Source: Methylobacterium sp. 77
GTDB lineage: Bacteria > Pseudomonadota > Alphaproteobacteria > Rhizobiales > Beijerinckiaceae
DNA: 64,000 nt
Assembly (NCBI RefSeq): GCF_000372825.1
Contig: NZ_KB910516.1
Span: forward strand, 3,701,825 to 3,765,824
Reading direction: 5' to 3'
Shown here: positions 24,311 to 35,530 of the stretch, in pieces
How positions within the stretch are numbered: the first letter of the stretch is position 1
How the letters are laid out: every line of letters begins with the position of its first letter
Notes under the pieces: model-generated
Seen by the model: only the letters and a program-made list of their open reading frames with translations
Databases searched by the model: none
Told to the model about the DNA's origin: nothing
Made by a program: the position numbers and the translations under genes

Positions 24311-25168
24311 ATGGCAGAGCCGCCTCTGCGTCCGAAACGACGCTTTCGTCAGCCCAGCGTGATTCCCGGCTTCGGGCTCACCTTCGGCTACACCCTAACT
24401 TGCCTCGGCGTCATCGTGCTGCTGCCGCTGGCCGCCCTCGTCGCCCGCGCCTCCGGCCTCGGACTTTCGGGGATCTGGGGGGTCGCCACCGATCCGCGGG
24501 TGGCCAGCGCCTTGCGGGTGAGCTTCGGCGTCTCGTTGATCGCGGCGCTGACAGCCTCGATCTTCGGCTTCCTCATCGCCTGGGTGCTCACCCGCTACCG
24601 GTTTCCCGGGCGCAAGCTCGTCGATGCCGTGGTGGACCTGCCCTTCGCGCTGCCCACCGCTGTGGCCGGCATCGCCCTCGCCTCGCTCTATGCGCCCAAC
24701 GGGCTCGTGGGCGAGCAGCTCGCCAAGCTCGGGATCGAGGCCGCCTACACGCCGGTCGGCATCTACATCGCCATGGTCTTCATCGGCCTGCCCTTCGCCG
24801 TCCGGACGGTGCAGCCGCTGATCGTCGAGATCGACAAGGAGATCGAGGAGGCGTCCGCCACCCTCGGCGCCGGGCGCTGGCACACCCTGGTCAAGGTCGT
24901 GCTGCCGCCCCTGATCCCGGCGGTGCTCACCGGCTTCGCCCTCGCCTTCGCGCGCGGCGTCGGTGAGTACGGCTCGATCATCTTCATCGCCGGCAACCTG
25001 CCCTACGTCTCCGAGATCGCGCCGCTCCTCATCGTCATCAAGCTCTCCGAGTTCGATTACGGCGGTGCCTGCGCCATCGCCACGATCATGCTCGGGATCT
25101 CGTTCCTGACCCTGCTCGCCATCAACCTGATCCAGGCCTGGAGCCGCAGGAGGTTCGGTTATGTCTAG
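24311..25168 (+). CDS. cysT: sulfate ABC transporter permease CysT
   Basis: One of two inner-membrane channel subunits of the sulfate importer (CysT, also called CysU), 285 residues with about six membrane segments. The ABC-permease EAA loop is seen as [30 protein letters not shown] near residues 178-207, which docks to CysA. The following [14 protein letters not shown] stretch is typical of CysT. It overlaps cysW by 8 bases, giving tight coupling of the two permeases. Confidence 0.96.
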   Translation: MAEPPLRPKRRFRQPSVIPGFGLTFGYTLTCLGVIVLLPLAALVARASGLGLSGIWGVATDPRVASALRVSFGVSLIAALTASIFGFLIAWVLTRYRFPGRKLVDAVVDLPFALPTAVAGIALASLYAPNGLVGEQLAKLGIEAAYTPVGIYIAMVFIGLPFAVRTVQPLIVEIDKEIEEASATLGAGRWHTLVKVVLPPLIPAVLTGFALAFARGVGEYGSIIFIAGNLPYVSEIAPLLIVIKLSEFDYGGACAIATIMLGISFLTLLAINLIQAWSRRRFGYV

Positions 25169-26039
25169 CGCCGTCGCCACCCAACCACCCGCCCGCGCCG
25201 AGAGCGTGGTCACGGAAGGCCGTATCGTCCGCTGGCTGCTGATCGGGATCGCGGTGGTCTTCCTCGCGCTGTTCCTGGTGCTGCCGCTGGTGACGGTGTT
25301 CATCCAGGCCTTCGCCAAGGGCTGGTCGGCCTATCTCGCCGCCTTCACCGAAACGGATGCCCGCGCGGCGATCCGCCTGACCCTGCTGACCGCGGCGATC
25401 GCCGTGCCGTTCAACCTCGCCTTCGGCATCATGGCCTCCTGGGCGATCGCCAAGTTCGAGTTCCGCGGCAAGAACCTCCTCGTCACCCTCATCGACCTGC
25501 CGTTCTCGGTCTCCCCGGTCGTGTCGGGCCTGATCTACGTGCTCGTCTTCGGCGCACAGGGCATCCTCGGCCCGTGGCTGATCGAGCACGACATCCAGAT
25601 CATCTTCGCCGTTCCCGGCATCGTGCTCGCCACGATCTTCGTCACCTTCCCCTTCGTCGCCCGCCAGCTGATCCCGCTGATGCAGGAGCAGGGGACCGCG
25701 GAGGAGGAAGCCGCGTTGACCCTGGGAGCGTCCGGTTGGCACGCCTTCTGGACCGTGACCCTGCCCAACATCCGCTGGGGGCTGCTCTACAGCGTGCTGC
25801 TCTGCAACGCTCGGGCGATGGGAGAATTCGGCGCGGTGTCGGTGGTCTCGGGCCACATCCGCGGATTGACCAACACACTGCCGCTCCACGTGGAGATCCT
25901 CTACAATGAGTACAACTTCGTTGCCTCTTTCGCCGTCGCTTCCCTCCTTGCCGGCCTCGCTCTTGTTACCCTCCTCGTCAAATCCCTCCTCGAATGGCGC
26001 TTCAGCGCCGAGATCGCAGCGGGCGCACGAGGTCACTGA
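25161..26039 (+). CDS. cysW: sulfate ABC transporter permease CysW
   Basis: The second membrane subunit of the sulfate importer, 292 residues, six or so membrane segments. The EAA loop is [27 protein letters not shown] around residues 181-208. [16 protein letters not shown] segment follows, as in other CysW proteins. Its start lies inside the end of cysT, and it ends 4 bases before the probable cysA start. Confidence 0.96.
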   Translation: MSSAVATQPPARAESVVTEGRIVRWLLIGIAVVFLALFLVLPLVTVFIQAFAKGWSAYLAAFTETDARAAIRLTLLTAAIAVPFNLAFGIMASWAIAKFEFRGKNLLVTLIDLPFSVSPVVSGLIYVLVFGAQGILGPWLIEHDIQIIFAVPGIVLATIFVTFPFVARQLIPLMQEQGTAEEEAALTLGASGWHAFWTVTLPNIRWGLLYSVLLCNARAMGEFGAVSVVSGHIRGLTNTLPLHVEILYNEYNFVASFAVASLLAGLALVTLLVKSLLEWRFSAEIAAGARGH

Positions 26040-26043
26040 GCCG

Positions 26044-27090
<1,047 letters not shown>

Positions 27091-27191
27091 GGCGCGAACC
27101 CGGCGCGACTTAAGATGACGGAGGAAACGGTTGCGCTTCCTTCCCGGATCGGCTGTGACTCCCGCCGTCGAAACGAGAGGGAGCATCCGGC

Positions 27192-27749
27192 ATGTCGGGT
27201 CATGGAGCCGTCGAAGGCTCGAACAAGAAGGTCGCGCTACTGATCTCGGTGCTGGCGCTGTTCCTGGCGCTGGCCGAGACCCTGGCCAAGGGTGCGCAGA
27301 CCGAGGCGCTCAGCGCCAACGTCGAATCGTCCAACCAGTGGGCGTATTATCAGGCCCGCACCATCCGCGGCACGATCCTCAAGACCGCCGACGAGACCCT
27401 GGCGCTCATTCCCCCCGGCAGCATCAATGCCGAGGCGATCACCGCCAAGCGGACGGAATGGGCCAAGACCATGGCCCGCTGGGAATCGGACCCCGCCACC
27501 GGCGACGGGCGCAAGGAGCTGCAGGAGAAGGCGCGGGCGTCGCAGGAGCACCGCGACCTCGCCCTTCATCGCTACCATCATTATGAATTCGGCTCGGCCG
27601 CGTTCCAGATCGGCATCGTGCTCGCCTCGGCACAGGTCATCACCGGCATCGCGGCCCTGACGCTGGCAGGCGGTTTTCTCGGCATCGCCGGCCTCGTGAT
27701 GCTCGGGTTCGGCCTCTACGCACCGCATGTCCTGCCGTTCTTCCACTGA
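27192..27749 (+). CDS. DUF4337-type membrane protein
   Basis: A 185-residue protein that fits DUF4337: an N-terminal hydrophobic segment (about 13-28, KVALLISVLALFLALAETL), a soluble stretch beginning ANVESSNQWAYYQARTIRGT, and two C-terminal membrane segments (about 138-182). The function of the family is unknown. Expression is independent of cysA as far as can be seen, with a 101-bp gap. Its stop codon is the first base triplet of a 16-bp tandem repeat. Confidence 0.85.
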   Translation: MSGHGAVEGSNKKVALLISVLALFLALAETLAKGAQTEALSANVESSNQWAYYQARTIRGTILKTADETLALIPPGSINAEAITAKRTEWAKTMARWESDPATGDGRKELQEKARASQEHRDLALHRYHHYEFGSAAFQIGIVLASAQVITGIAALTLAGGFLGIAGLVMLGFGLYAPHVLPFFH

Positions 27750-27826
27750 ACCGGACATGCATTGAGCCGGACTTGCCCTGAATCGGAGTTGCCCTGAGTC
27801 GGAGTTGCCCTGAGTCGGAGTTGGAC
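27747..27826 (+). repeat. five tandem 16-bp repeats beginning at the DUF4337 stop
   Basis: Units start at 27747, 27763, 27779, 27795 and 27811. The consensus is TGAGTCGGAGTTGCCC; the first unit is the most divergent and its TGA is the DUF4337 stop codon. Units 2-5 differ by at most a few bases. A recent slippage expansion is likely; function unknown. Confidence 0.85.
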
Positions 27827-27939
27827 GGAGTCCTTTCCCGCACCGAGCCGATGGACGGGCCACGCCACTTCGGCGGCGAGACGCTGGAAGCGGCACAACG
27901 CCTGACACATGTAGCGTGCTGGGTGGAGGCCGGCACGAC

Positions 27940-28458
27940 ATGGCGCATGACCGCGAGCAGGACAGCGAGCAGGAAGGCCGGCTGACCCGGATCTCGGCCT
28001 TCGTCTTTCTGCATACCGAGCACGCCATCTATGCCGCGCTTGGGCTGCTTCTGGCGGCCACCGCCGTCCTCGCCCTGATCGACGCGACCGGGATGCTGTT
28101 CGCTGCGATCCGCGAACTCGGCGGCTCGGCTCAGCTCCTCAAGATCGTCGACAGCCTGCTGTTCCTGCTGATGCTGGTGGAAATCCTGCACACGGTGCGC
28201 GTGTCGATGCGCTCGGGCAAGCTCACCTGCGAACCCTTCCTCATCGTCGGCCTGATCGCCTCGATCCGGCGCGTCCTCGTCATCACCCTGCAATCCTCGG
28301 AGGTGATGCACGGGCCGATGAGCCCCGAGCGCGACGCCCTGTTCCGTGCCTCGATGATCGAACTCGGCGTGCTCTCCGGGCTCATCCTCACCATGGTGAT
28401 CTCGATCTTCCTCCTGCACCGCGCCCGTGACGACCAGAAGGTGGCGGGCCAGGAGTGA
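27940..28458 (+). CDS. PsiE-family membrane protein
   Basis: A 172-residue inner-membrane protein resembling the phosphate-starvation-inducible E (PsiE) family: four predicted membrane segments, a central basic loop (HTVRVSMRSGKLTCEPFLIVGLIASIRR, split by helix ends), and a charged C-terminus. The chosen ATG at 27940 follows GGAGG by 12 bases; a GTG lies eight codons earlier. No Pho box was seen. The role of the family is not established. Confidence 0.72.
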   Translation: MAHDREQDSEQEGRLTRISAFVFLHTEHAIYAALGLLLAATAVLALIDATGMLFAAIRELGGSAQLLKIVDSLLFLLMLVEILHTVRVSMRSGKLTCEPFLIVGLIASIRRVLVITLQSSEVMHGPMSPERDALFRASMIELGVLSGLILTMVISIFLLHRARDDQKVAGQE

Positions 28459-28648
28459 CCCTGCGCGGCTTTGCCACGGCCGCCCGGACGACGGTCGAGA
28501 GACATCTGTCGGAGGAGCGGCGGCGCGAATTTCGCAAGCGGGGCCGGCGCGCTCGCTATCGCATGTCGAGAAGCGAACCCCGATCTTCGGAAAACGGGGC
28601 TCGTTCGACGAGGAGTCGCGATGCTGCCTGTGGGACGGACCGGGACCG

Positions 28649-29995
28649 ATGATCAGCGCCTTCGACCTGTTCAAGATCGGCATCGGCCCGTCGAGTTCGC
28701 ACACGGTGGGTCCGATGGTGGCGGCGCGCGATTTCCGCGAGCGGACGAGACGCCTTGCCGGCCTCGCCCGTATCCGTGCCGAGATCTTCGGCTCCCTCGC
28801 CTGGACCGGGCGCGGGCACGGGACCGATGTCGCCATCCTGCTCGGTCTCCTCGGCCATAGCCCGGCAGCGATCGACCCCGACCGCGTCGACGAATACGTG
28901 GCCGAGGTGAAGCGGACGGCAAAGCTCGGCCTCGGCGGCCCCGCCTTCGCTCTCGAGACGGATCTCGTCTTCAACTTCACCGAAGTGCTGCCGGTGCACA
29001 CCAACGGCATGCGGTTCCGCGCCCTCGACGGTCACGGCGCATTGCTCGACACGGTCACCTGCTACTCCATCGGAGGCGGCTTCGTCGTCGGCGAGGACGA
29101 CGTCCTGGCGGGTGAGGCGGTGGATTACCCACTGCCCTATGCCAGCGCCGCCGACCTTCTGGCGACATGCCTGCGGACCGGCTTCTCCATCGCCCAGGTC
29201 CAGCGTGCCAACGAGGGGGCCAGCCGCAGCCGCGAGGAGATCGACGACGGATTGGACACCATCCGCGACGCGATGTTCGCCTGTATCGACCGGGGCCTTC
29301 GCCAGACCGGAGAATTGCCGGGCGGCCTGAAGGTGCGGCGGCGCGCGAAGAAGCTGTTCGAGGATCTCGAAGCCCACCGCCACCTCAATACCCGGCCGGC
29401 CCACGAGATCATGGACTGGATCAGCCTGTTCGCGCTTGCCGTGAACGAGGAGAATGCCGCCGGCGGGCGTGTGGTCACCGCCCCCACCAACGGCGCCGCC
29501 GGCATCGTCCCCGCCGTCCTGCGCTATGCCCGCGACTTCTGCCCGGGCTGGTCGGACGAGCGCGGCCGCGAATTCCTGCTGGTCGCGGCCGCCATCGGCG
29601 GCCTCATCAAGAGCCGCGCCTCGATCTCGGGGGCCGAGGTCGGCTGCCAGGGAGAGGTCGGCTCGGCGGCGGCCATGGCGGCGGCCGGACTCGCCGCCCT
29701 GCTGGGCGGCTCGACCCTGCAGATCGAGAACGCCGCCGAGATCGCCATGGAGCACCATCTCGGCATGACCTGCGACCCGATCGGAGGCCTCGTCCAGATC
29801 CCCTGCATCGAGCGCAACGCCTTCGGCGCCAACAAGGCGGTGGTGGCGGCCTCCCTGGCGTTACGCGGCGACGGCATCCACCGGGTCAGCCTCGACGAGG
29901 TCATCGAGACCATGCGCCAGACCGGCCACGACATGCAGGCGAAGTACAAGGAGACCTCGCTCGGCGGCCTCGCGGTGAACGTGGCTGCGTGCTGA
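28649..29995 (+). CDS. sdaA: L-serine ammonia-lyase (iron-sulfur, single chain)
   Basis: It deaminates L-serine to pyruvate and ammonia using a 4Fe-4S cluster. The 448-residue product joins the beta and alpha domains in one chain: [16 protein letters not shown] at residues 7-22, then the alpha-domain Cys ligands in [13 protein letters not shown] and [14 protein letters not shown]. In a serine-cycle methylotroph this enzyme would divert cycle carbon to pyruvate, so it should be controlled. The in-frame extension upstream of 28649 is not like the family. The 190-bp leader holds a CCCCG/CGGGG hairpin near 28585. Confidence 0.95.
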   Translation: MISAFDLFKIGIGPSSSHTVGPMVAARDFRERTRRLAGLARIRAEIFGSLAWTGRGHGTDVAILLGLLGHSPAAIDPDRVDEYVAEVKRTAKLGLGGPAFALETDLVFNFTEVLPVHTNGMRFRALDGHGALLDTVTCYSIGGGFVVGEDDVLAGEAVDYPLPYASAADLLATCLRTGFSIAQVQRANEGASRSREEIDDGLDTIRDAMFACIDRGLRQTGELPGGLKVRRRAKKLFEDLEAHRHLNTRPAHEIMDWISLFALAVNEENAAGGRVVTAPTNGAAGIVPAVLRYARDFCPGWSDERGREFLLVAAAIGGLIKSRASISGAEVGCQGEVGSAAAMAAAGLAALLGGSTLQIENAAEIAMEHHLGMTCDPIGGLVQIPCIERNAFGANKAVVAASLALRGDGIHRVSLDEVIETMRQTGHDMQAKYKETSLGGLAVNVAAC

Positions 29996-30055
29996 GGGGG
30001 ACGCGCCACCTGAACGCCGGGCTCCGAAGGAAATGAACGGTCCTCCGAACTCCCC

Positions 30056-32389
30056 CTAGCGCCGTCCGCGATCCTTCCCCTCCGCCGCCCGGCGCAGGGC
30101 CTCGGCGAGGGCTCCGTCGGGGGCCGGGCTCCGTGGCGCCGGTGCGGGAGCCGGTTTCTGCTGAGGCCGTGAGGAGGACGGGCGCTCCATCGAGCGTCCG
30201 CTCCGCTCGGCACCCGCTTCCTCCGAACGCATGCTGAGCGCGATGCGTTTCCGGGCAGCATCCACCTCGACCACGCGGACCTGAACCACGTCGCCGGGCT
30301 TCACCACCTCGCGCGGGTCCTTCACGAACCGGTCGGCCAGAACCGAGATATGGACGAGGCCGTCCTGGTGGACGCCGATATCGACGAAGGCGCCGAAGGC
30401 GGCGACGTTCGTCACCACGCCTTCCAGCCGCATGCCAGGCTTGAGGTCGGAGATCTTCTCCACCCCATCCTGGAAGGTCGCGGTCTTGAAGGCGGGGCGA
30501 GGGTCGCGACCGGGCTTTTCCAGCTCCGAAAAAATGTCGGTGACGGTGGGCAGGCCGAAGGTCTCGTCGGTGAAGCGCTTCGGATCGAGCCCCTTCAGGA
30601 CGGGACCGTTGCCGAGGACGGCGGTGATGGGCTGCCCGGCGGCAGCGAGGATGCGGCGCACCACCGGATAGGCCTCCGGATGGACGCCGGACGCGTCCAG
30701 CGGATCGTCGCCCCCGCGGATGCGCAGGAAGCCGGCGGCGAGTTCGTAGGCCTTGGGACCGAGGCCTGCGACCTTCTTGAGGCTGGCGCGGGTGCGGAAC
30801 GGACCTTTCTCGTCCCGCACCGTCACGATATTGGCCGCCACCCGCTCGGACAGGCCTGAGACGCGGGCGAGCAGCGGCGCGGAGGCGATATTCACGTCGA
30901 CGCCGACGCCGTTCACGCAATCCTCCACCACCGCGTCGAGGGCCTTGGAGAGCTGACCCTCGGCGAGATCGTGCTGATACTGTCCGACGCCGATGGCCTT
31001 CGGCTCGATCTTCACCAGTTCGGCCAGAGGATCCTGCAGGCGGCGGGCGATGGAGACGGCCCCGCGCAGGGTCACGTCGAGGCCCGGCAGTTCGGCGCTG
31101 GCATAGGCGGAGGCCGAATAGACCGAGGCGCCCGCCTCCGACACCATCACCTTGGTCAGGGTGAGTTCGGGCTGCTTGGCGATCAGCTCGGCGGCGAGCT
31201 TGTCGGTCTCGCGCGAGGCGGTGCCGTTGCCGATGGCGACGAGCTCGACCTTGTGTGCGCGGCAGAGCTTGGCCAGCACGGCGAGCGCGCCGTTCCAGTC
31301 GCGGCGCGGCTCGTGCGGATAGATCACCTCGGTGGCCGCGACCTTGCCGGTGGCGTCGACCACCGCGACCTTCACCCCGGTGCGGAACCCCGGATCGAGC
31401 CCGATTGTCGGCCGAGCCCCGGCGGGAGCGGCCAGCAACAGGTCGCGCAGGTTGCCGGCAAAGACTCCCACCGCACCGGTCTCGGCGACCTGCCGCAAGC
31501 GCGAACGCAGATCGGTGTCGAGGGCGGGTTTCAGCTTGGTACGCCAGGTCCGGCGCACCGTTTCCATCAGGAAGCGATCGCCCGGCCGGCCGTGATCGCC
31601 GATGCGGAAGGCGCGGGCGATGCGCAGCTCCTGCCAGGACGGCAGACCCTTCTCCGCCACGTCGCCGGGAGCGTCGGTGATGTCGAGGTCGAGGATCTCC
31701 TCCTTCTCGCCCCGGTACAGAGCCAGGATGCGGTGCGAGGGCAGACGGGTAAGGGGTTCGGAGAAGTCGAAATAGTCGGCAAACTTCTCGCCGCCGGCCT
31801 CCTTGCCCTTCTTCACGGTGGAGGTCATCCGGCCGCGCTGCCAGACCGTATCGCGCAAGGTCCCGACGAGCTCCGGGTCTTCACCGAACCGCTCGATCAG
31901 GATGGTGCGGGCTCCCTCCAGCGCGGCGTCGAAATCGGCGATGCCCTTGGCCGCATCGACGAAGCCCGTCGCCGCCTGTTCCGGCGCGCGTTCGGGATGG
32001 GCGAGCAGAGCCTCCGCCAGGGGGCCGAGCCCGGCCTCGCGGGCAGCCTGCGCCTTGGTTCGGCGCTTCACCTTGAACGGCAGGTAGAGGTCTTCGAGCC
32101 GCGCCTTGGTGTCGGCGGCCAGGATGCGGGCCTTCAGGGCCGGGTCGAGCTTACCCTGTCCGTCGATGCTCTCGAGGATCGCGGCGCGGCGCGCTTCCAG
32201 CTCTCGCAAGTAGGCGAGGCGCTCTTCGAGGTCACGCAGCTGGGCATCGTCGAGGCCGCCGGTGGCTTCCTTGCGGTAGCGCGCGATGAACGGCACCGTC
32301 GATCCCCCGTCGAGGAGTTCGACCGCCGCATTGACTTGCCGCTCGGCGACCTTGAGTTCCGCCGCGATGGTTGCAGTGATGGCGGCCAT
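30056..32389 (-). CDS. tex: Tex-family RNA-binding transcription accessory protein
   Basis: A 777-residue Tex protein, a conserved nucleic-acid-binding factor related to eukaryotic Spt6. Visible parts are the helical N-terminus (STVPFIARYRKEATGGLDD), the YqgF-like RNase-H-fold region (GLDPGFRTGVKVAVVD), the helix-hairpin-helix stretch, and a C-terminal S1 domain (LEGVVTNVAAFGAFVDIGVH, about residues 655-725). The last 55 residues are Pro/Arg-rich. I chose the ATG at 32389, preceded by GAGGA, over a longer frame. Confidence 0.95.
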   Translation of the reverse strand: MAAITATIAAELKVAERQVNAAVELLDGGSTVPFIARYRKEATGGLDDAQLRDLEERLAYLRELEARRAAILESIDGQGKLDPALKARILAADTKARLEDLYLPFKVKRRTKAQAAREAGLGPLAEALLAHPERAPEQAATGFVDAAKGIADFDAALEGARTILIERFGEDPELVGTLRDTVWQRGRMTSTVKKGKEAGGEKFADYFDFSEPLTRLPSHRILALYRGEKEEILDLDITDAPGDVAEKGLPSWQELRIARAFRIGDHGRPGDRFLMETVRRTWRTKLKPALDTDLRSRLRQVAETGAVGVFAGNLRDLLLAAPAGARPTIGLDPGFRTGVKVAVVDATGKVAATEVIYPHEPRRDWNGALAVLAKLCRAHKVELVAIGNGTASRETDKLAAELIAKQPELTLTKVMVSEAGASVYSASAYASAELPGLDVTLRGAVSIARRLQDPLAELVKIEPKAIGVGQYQHDLAEGQLSKALDAVVEDCVNGVGVDVNIASAPLLARVSGLSERVAANIVTVRDEKGPFRTRASLKKVAGLGPKAYELAAGFLRIRGGDDPLDASGVHPEAYPVVRRILAAAGQPITAVLGNGPVLKGLDPKRFTDETFGLPTVTDIFSELEKPGRDPRPAFKTATFQDGVEKISDLKPGMRLEGVVTNVAAFGAFVDIGVHQDGLVHISVLADRFVKDPREVVKPGDVVQVRVVEVDAARKRIALSMRSEEAGAERSGRSMERPSSSRPQQKPAPAPAPRSPAPDGALAEALRRAAEGKDRGRR

Positions 32390-32601
32390 GGATTCCTCAC
32401 GGACAGACGAGGCCGCGGTGTCTACAGGCCGGGCGGCGGACCGGTCAAACCTCACGGGCTCGATCCGACGGGCTCCGGGCCAAGACGTCCCCGTAACAAA
32501 GGCCCCGTGTCGATACCGATCGGAGCGCGAGAGGCGATGGACAAAGGCCCCGGCCCGGCGGAGACTTGTGGCAAGAACGAACGGGTCAGGGAGAGAAGCG
32601 C

Positions 32602-33711
32602 ATGAGGCTCAGGCTTGGTCTGGCCGTGCTCGTCATCGCCTTCGCGGGCGCGGCCGCTGCGGAGCCCCCGACCTTCCAGGTCGACCCGGCCTGGCCCAAA
32701 CCCCTGCCGAACAACTGGATCATGGGTCAGGCCTCCGGCGTCGCCGTGGATGCCGAGGATCGGGTCTGGGTGGTGCAGCGCCCCCGCTCCCTGACCGATG
32801 ACGAGAAGGCCGCCAGCCTCTCACCGCCGCGCACGAAATGCTGCCATCCCGCGCCGCCCGTGCTGGTCTTCGATCAGGCGGGCACCCTCGTCCGCGCCTG
32901 GGGCGGCCCCGGCGAGGGTTATGACTGGCCCCAGAACGAGCACGGCATCCATATCGACCACAAGGGCTTCGTCTGGCTCGCCGGCAACGGCGAGCAGGAT
33001 GGCTTGATCCTGAAATTCACGCAGGAGGGCAAATTCGTCCTGCAGATCGGCAAGCAGGGTCCGCAGACCAACAGCCTCGACACGACGCGCCTCGGCAGGC
33101 CGGCCGCCATGCAGGTGGACCCGGAAACCAACGAACTGTTCGTCGCCGACGGCTACTACAATCACCGGGTCATCGTGTTCGATGCCGAGACCGGCGCGTT
33201 CAAACGGATGTGGGGCGCCTACGGCCGGCCCCCCACCGACGAGGCGCTGCCGGCCTACGACCCGGCCGCCGCGCCGGCGCAGCAATTCCGCAACCCCGTC
33301 CATTGCGTCCAGATCGCCCGCGACGGGCTGGTCTATGTCTGCGACCGGGCCAACGACCGCGTCCAGGTGTTCCGCCGCGACGGGACCTTCGTGAAGGAGT
33401 TCTTCGTGGAGGCGAGCACCCGCGCCAACGGCTCGGTCTGGGAGCTGGCGCTGTGGCCCGACGCCGACCAGACCTACCTGCTCAACGCGGACGGCGCCAA
33501 CAACGAGGTCCGCACCCTGAAGCGCGACACCGGCGAGGTGCTCGGCGCCTTCGGCCGCAACGGCCGCATGGCCGGCGATTTCCACTGGGTCCACAACCTC
33601 GCGGTCGACAGCCGGGGCAACGTGTTCACGACGGAGGTGGATACGGGCAAGCGCGCGCAGAAGTTTTTGTTCAAGGGGGACATGGTGCTGAGGAAGCGGG
33701 CGGCGCCGTAG
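32602..33711 (+). CDS. secreted NHL-repeat beta-propeller protein
   Basis: A 369-residue exported protein with a Sec signal peptide (residues 1-20, ending FAGAAAAE). The mature part has repeated NHL/SMP-30-like blades (GVAVDAEDRVWVVQ, GIHIDHKGFVWLAGNG, AMQVDPETNELFVADGYYNHR, NLAVDSRGNVFTTEVDTGKR), related in layout to peptidyl-alpha-hydroxyglycine alpha-amidating lyase. A KCCHP motif between the first blades has adjacent cysteines. Enzyme activity is uncertain. Start supported by GGGAGAG. Confidence 0.82.
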   Translation: MRLRLGLAVLVIAFAGAAAAEPPTFQVDPAWPKPLPNNWIMGQASGVAVDAEDRVWVVQRPRSLTDDEKAASLSPPRTKCCHPAPPVLVFDQAGTLVRAWGGPGEGYDWPQNEHGIHIDHKGFVWLAGNGEQDGLILKFTQEGKFVLQIGKQGPQTNSLDTTRLGRPAAMQVDPETNELFVADGYYNHRVIVFDAETGAFKRMWGAYGRPPTDEALPAYDPAAAPAQQFRNPVHCVQIARDGLVYVCDRANDRVQVFRRDGTFVKEFFVEASTRANGSVWELALWPDADQTYLLNADGANNEVRTLKRDTGEVLGAFGRNGRMAGDFHWVHNLAVDSRGNVFTTEVDTGKRAQKFLFKGDMVLRKRAAP

Positions 33712-33816
33712 AGACGGAGATGGCCGAAGGCGCCGTCTCCCAGGCGTTCGGATGCCGCATTGGACTGCCCTTCGGCGATCGCGATCTCACCCGGTTCGGC
33801 CTCCACCGAGCCGTGA

Positions 33817-35466
33817 TCAGGCCGCGTTGTCCCAGGTCTCGCTGATCGGGCGACCGGACCGCATGAGGCGCGCGCGCAGGATGACGTCGCCGGGTGGCAG
33901 CGGCGTCGGCGGGCGCCATTCCACGTAGAGGCGCCAGCCCCCGGTCTGGGGCACACGCTCCACCACCGGGTCGACCATGGTGCCGGCACTGGCCGAAACC
34001 TCGGCGGCGACCCCCTCGTCAGGGCCGGCGGGCAATCCCGGTCCCTCGAAATCGATGACGTAGAGGCGGCGCTCGGGGCTCGGCGGCGTGGTCGGCCGCA
34101 GGCGCTCCGCCGAACCGACGCGGGTCGAGACCACCCTGGCAAGGGCGCTCAGAACGGCGGTGTCCGGCTCGGCCCCGACGGTGGAGAGCGTGTAGGCGAG
34201 GTCGAGGGCGCTCCCCGCCGCCACGGGCGCGCCCGGCACGAAGGCGGCGACGATGTTGTCCATGTATTCTTCGCGGGAGGGTATCTCGAAGAGCTGCACG
34301 GCCCCGGCGCCGAACCCTGCCTGAGGCGTGACCCAGAGGCCGGGACGGGCTTCATGACGCGCCTGGACATCGAGATAGCCGGCAAAATTCCTTTCGCGTT
34401 GAAGCAGGCCGAACCCGTCGAGGGGATCGACCTGGAAGGCCGAGATCTGCGGGCCGCGCCGTCCGTTGATGAGCGGACGCCACAGACGGTCGTCCCTGGT
34501 CGAGACCACGAGCCCGTCGGAATCGTGGACCTGGGGCCGGAAATCGTCGAAGGGCTCGGCCCCTCGGGCGCCCGGCCCGTTCTCGCCGTGCAGGAACATG
34601 CTGGTGAGAGGCGCGAGGCCGAGGCGCGGGATCGCGGCGCGCGGATGCAGCGAGGCGGTCACGACCATCCGTGAAGTCTCGCCGGGATGGACCTCGAACT
34701 GGTAGGCCCCTGCCAGACTTGGTGAATCGAGAAGGGCCAGGATCGTGACGGTGCGGGCCTCGGCCTTCGGCTCGCAGATCCAGAATGCCGTGAAGTCGGG
34801 AAACTCCTCCGCTCCCGGACCACCGGTCTGGATCGCGGCACCACGCGCCGACAGGCCGTATTCCTGCGTCTTTCCCCGGAGCCGGAAATAGGAGGCTCCG
34901 AGGAAGACCAGGAATTCCTCTTGCTGAGCCGGCTTTGCATCGTCGAAGGCGTAATGGAGGCGGAAACCGGCAAAGCCGAGATCGCTCGGGAAATCCTGTC
35001 CGGCCAGGGCGGAGCCGAGTTCGAACAGACCCGACCGATAGAGGATCGGCTGGGGCGGTCCGTCCGGGGGCTGGAGGAACAGGGCGACGCGCTTCTTCTG
35101 CAGGAAGCCGCGATGGAACAGCTGCAGCGAGAAGGACTCGCCGAGCTTGGGCGCCGCATCGGGCCGGAAGGTGATGGCGCGGTATCCATCGTAGCTGAGG
35201 CCGGCGAGCGGGGCCGGGAGATCCTCGGGAGCGGGGCTGTAGGGCGCGCCGGCGAGACGCCGTGCCTGCTCGATCACGCCTTCGAAGGTCATCGGCTCGT
35301 CCTGGCGAGGTTCAACTCTGTCCGCGGCCATCGTTCTGGCGGTATTCAGGTCGACGGCACTAGGAATCGCCATGCCTGCCGCCACGCTCAGCGCGGTTCG
35401 CAAGGTCTGCCGCCGCGAGAGGGTGTCGCGCCCCGCAAATTCGTCTCCACCGTCGCCCCGTATCAT
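33817..35466 (-). CDS. periplasmic glucan biosynthesis protein OpgG/OpgD
   Basis: A 549-residue protein of the MdoG/OpgG family, which takes part in the synthesis of osmoregulated periplasmic beta-glucans. The N-terminus has a twin-arginine-like signal (SRRQTLRTALSVAAGMAIP), more like OpgD than OpgG. The body carries family stretches (PYSPAPEDLPAPLAGLSYDG, GPQISAFQVDPLDGFGLLQR) and the C-terminal immunoglobulin-like domain. Its partner, the glucosyltransferase OpgH, lies head to head 64 bp away instead of downstream as in enterics. Confidence 0.9.
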   Translation of the reverse strand: MIRGDGGDEFAGRDTLSRRQTLRTALSVAAGMAIPSAVDLNTARTMAADRVEPRQDEPMTFEGVIEQARRLAGAPYSPAPEDLPAPLAGLSYDGYRAITFRPDAAPKLGESFSLQLFHRGFLQKKRVALFLQPPDGPPQPILYRSGLFELGSALAGQDFPSDLGFAGFRLHYAFDDAKPAQQEEFLVFLGASYFRLRGKTQEYGLSARGAAIQTGGPGAEEFPDFTAFWICEPKAEARTVTILALLDSPSLAGAYQFEVHPGETSRMVVTASLHPRAAIPRLGLAPLTSMFLHGENGPGARGAEPFDDFRPQVHDSDGLVVSTRDDRLWRPLINGRRGPQISAFQVDPLDGFGLLQRERNFAGYLDVQARHEARPGLWVTPQAGFGAGAVQLFEIPSREEYMDNIVAAFVPGAPVAAGSALDLAYTLSTVGAEPDTAVLSALARVVSTRVGSAERLRPTTPPSPERRLYVIDFEGPGLPAGPDEGVAAEVSASAGTMVDPVVERVPQTGGWRLYVEWRPPTPLPPGDVILRARLMRSGRPISETWDNAA

Positions 35467-35530
35467 CGATGCCCTTTTCTTCGTGACGGACGACGGTTCA
35501 CTTCAGCCTCGATCGAGTGTCCCGCGCCCC

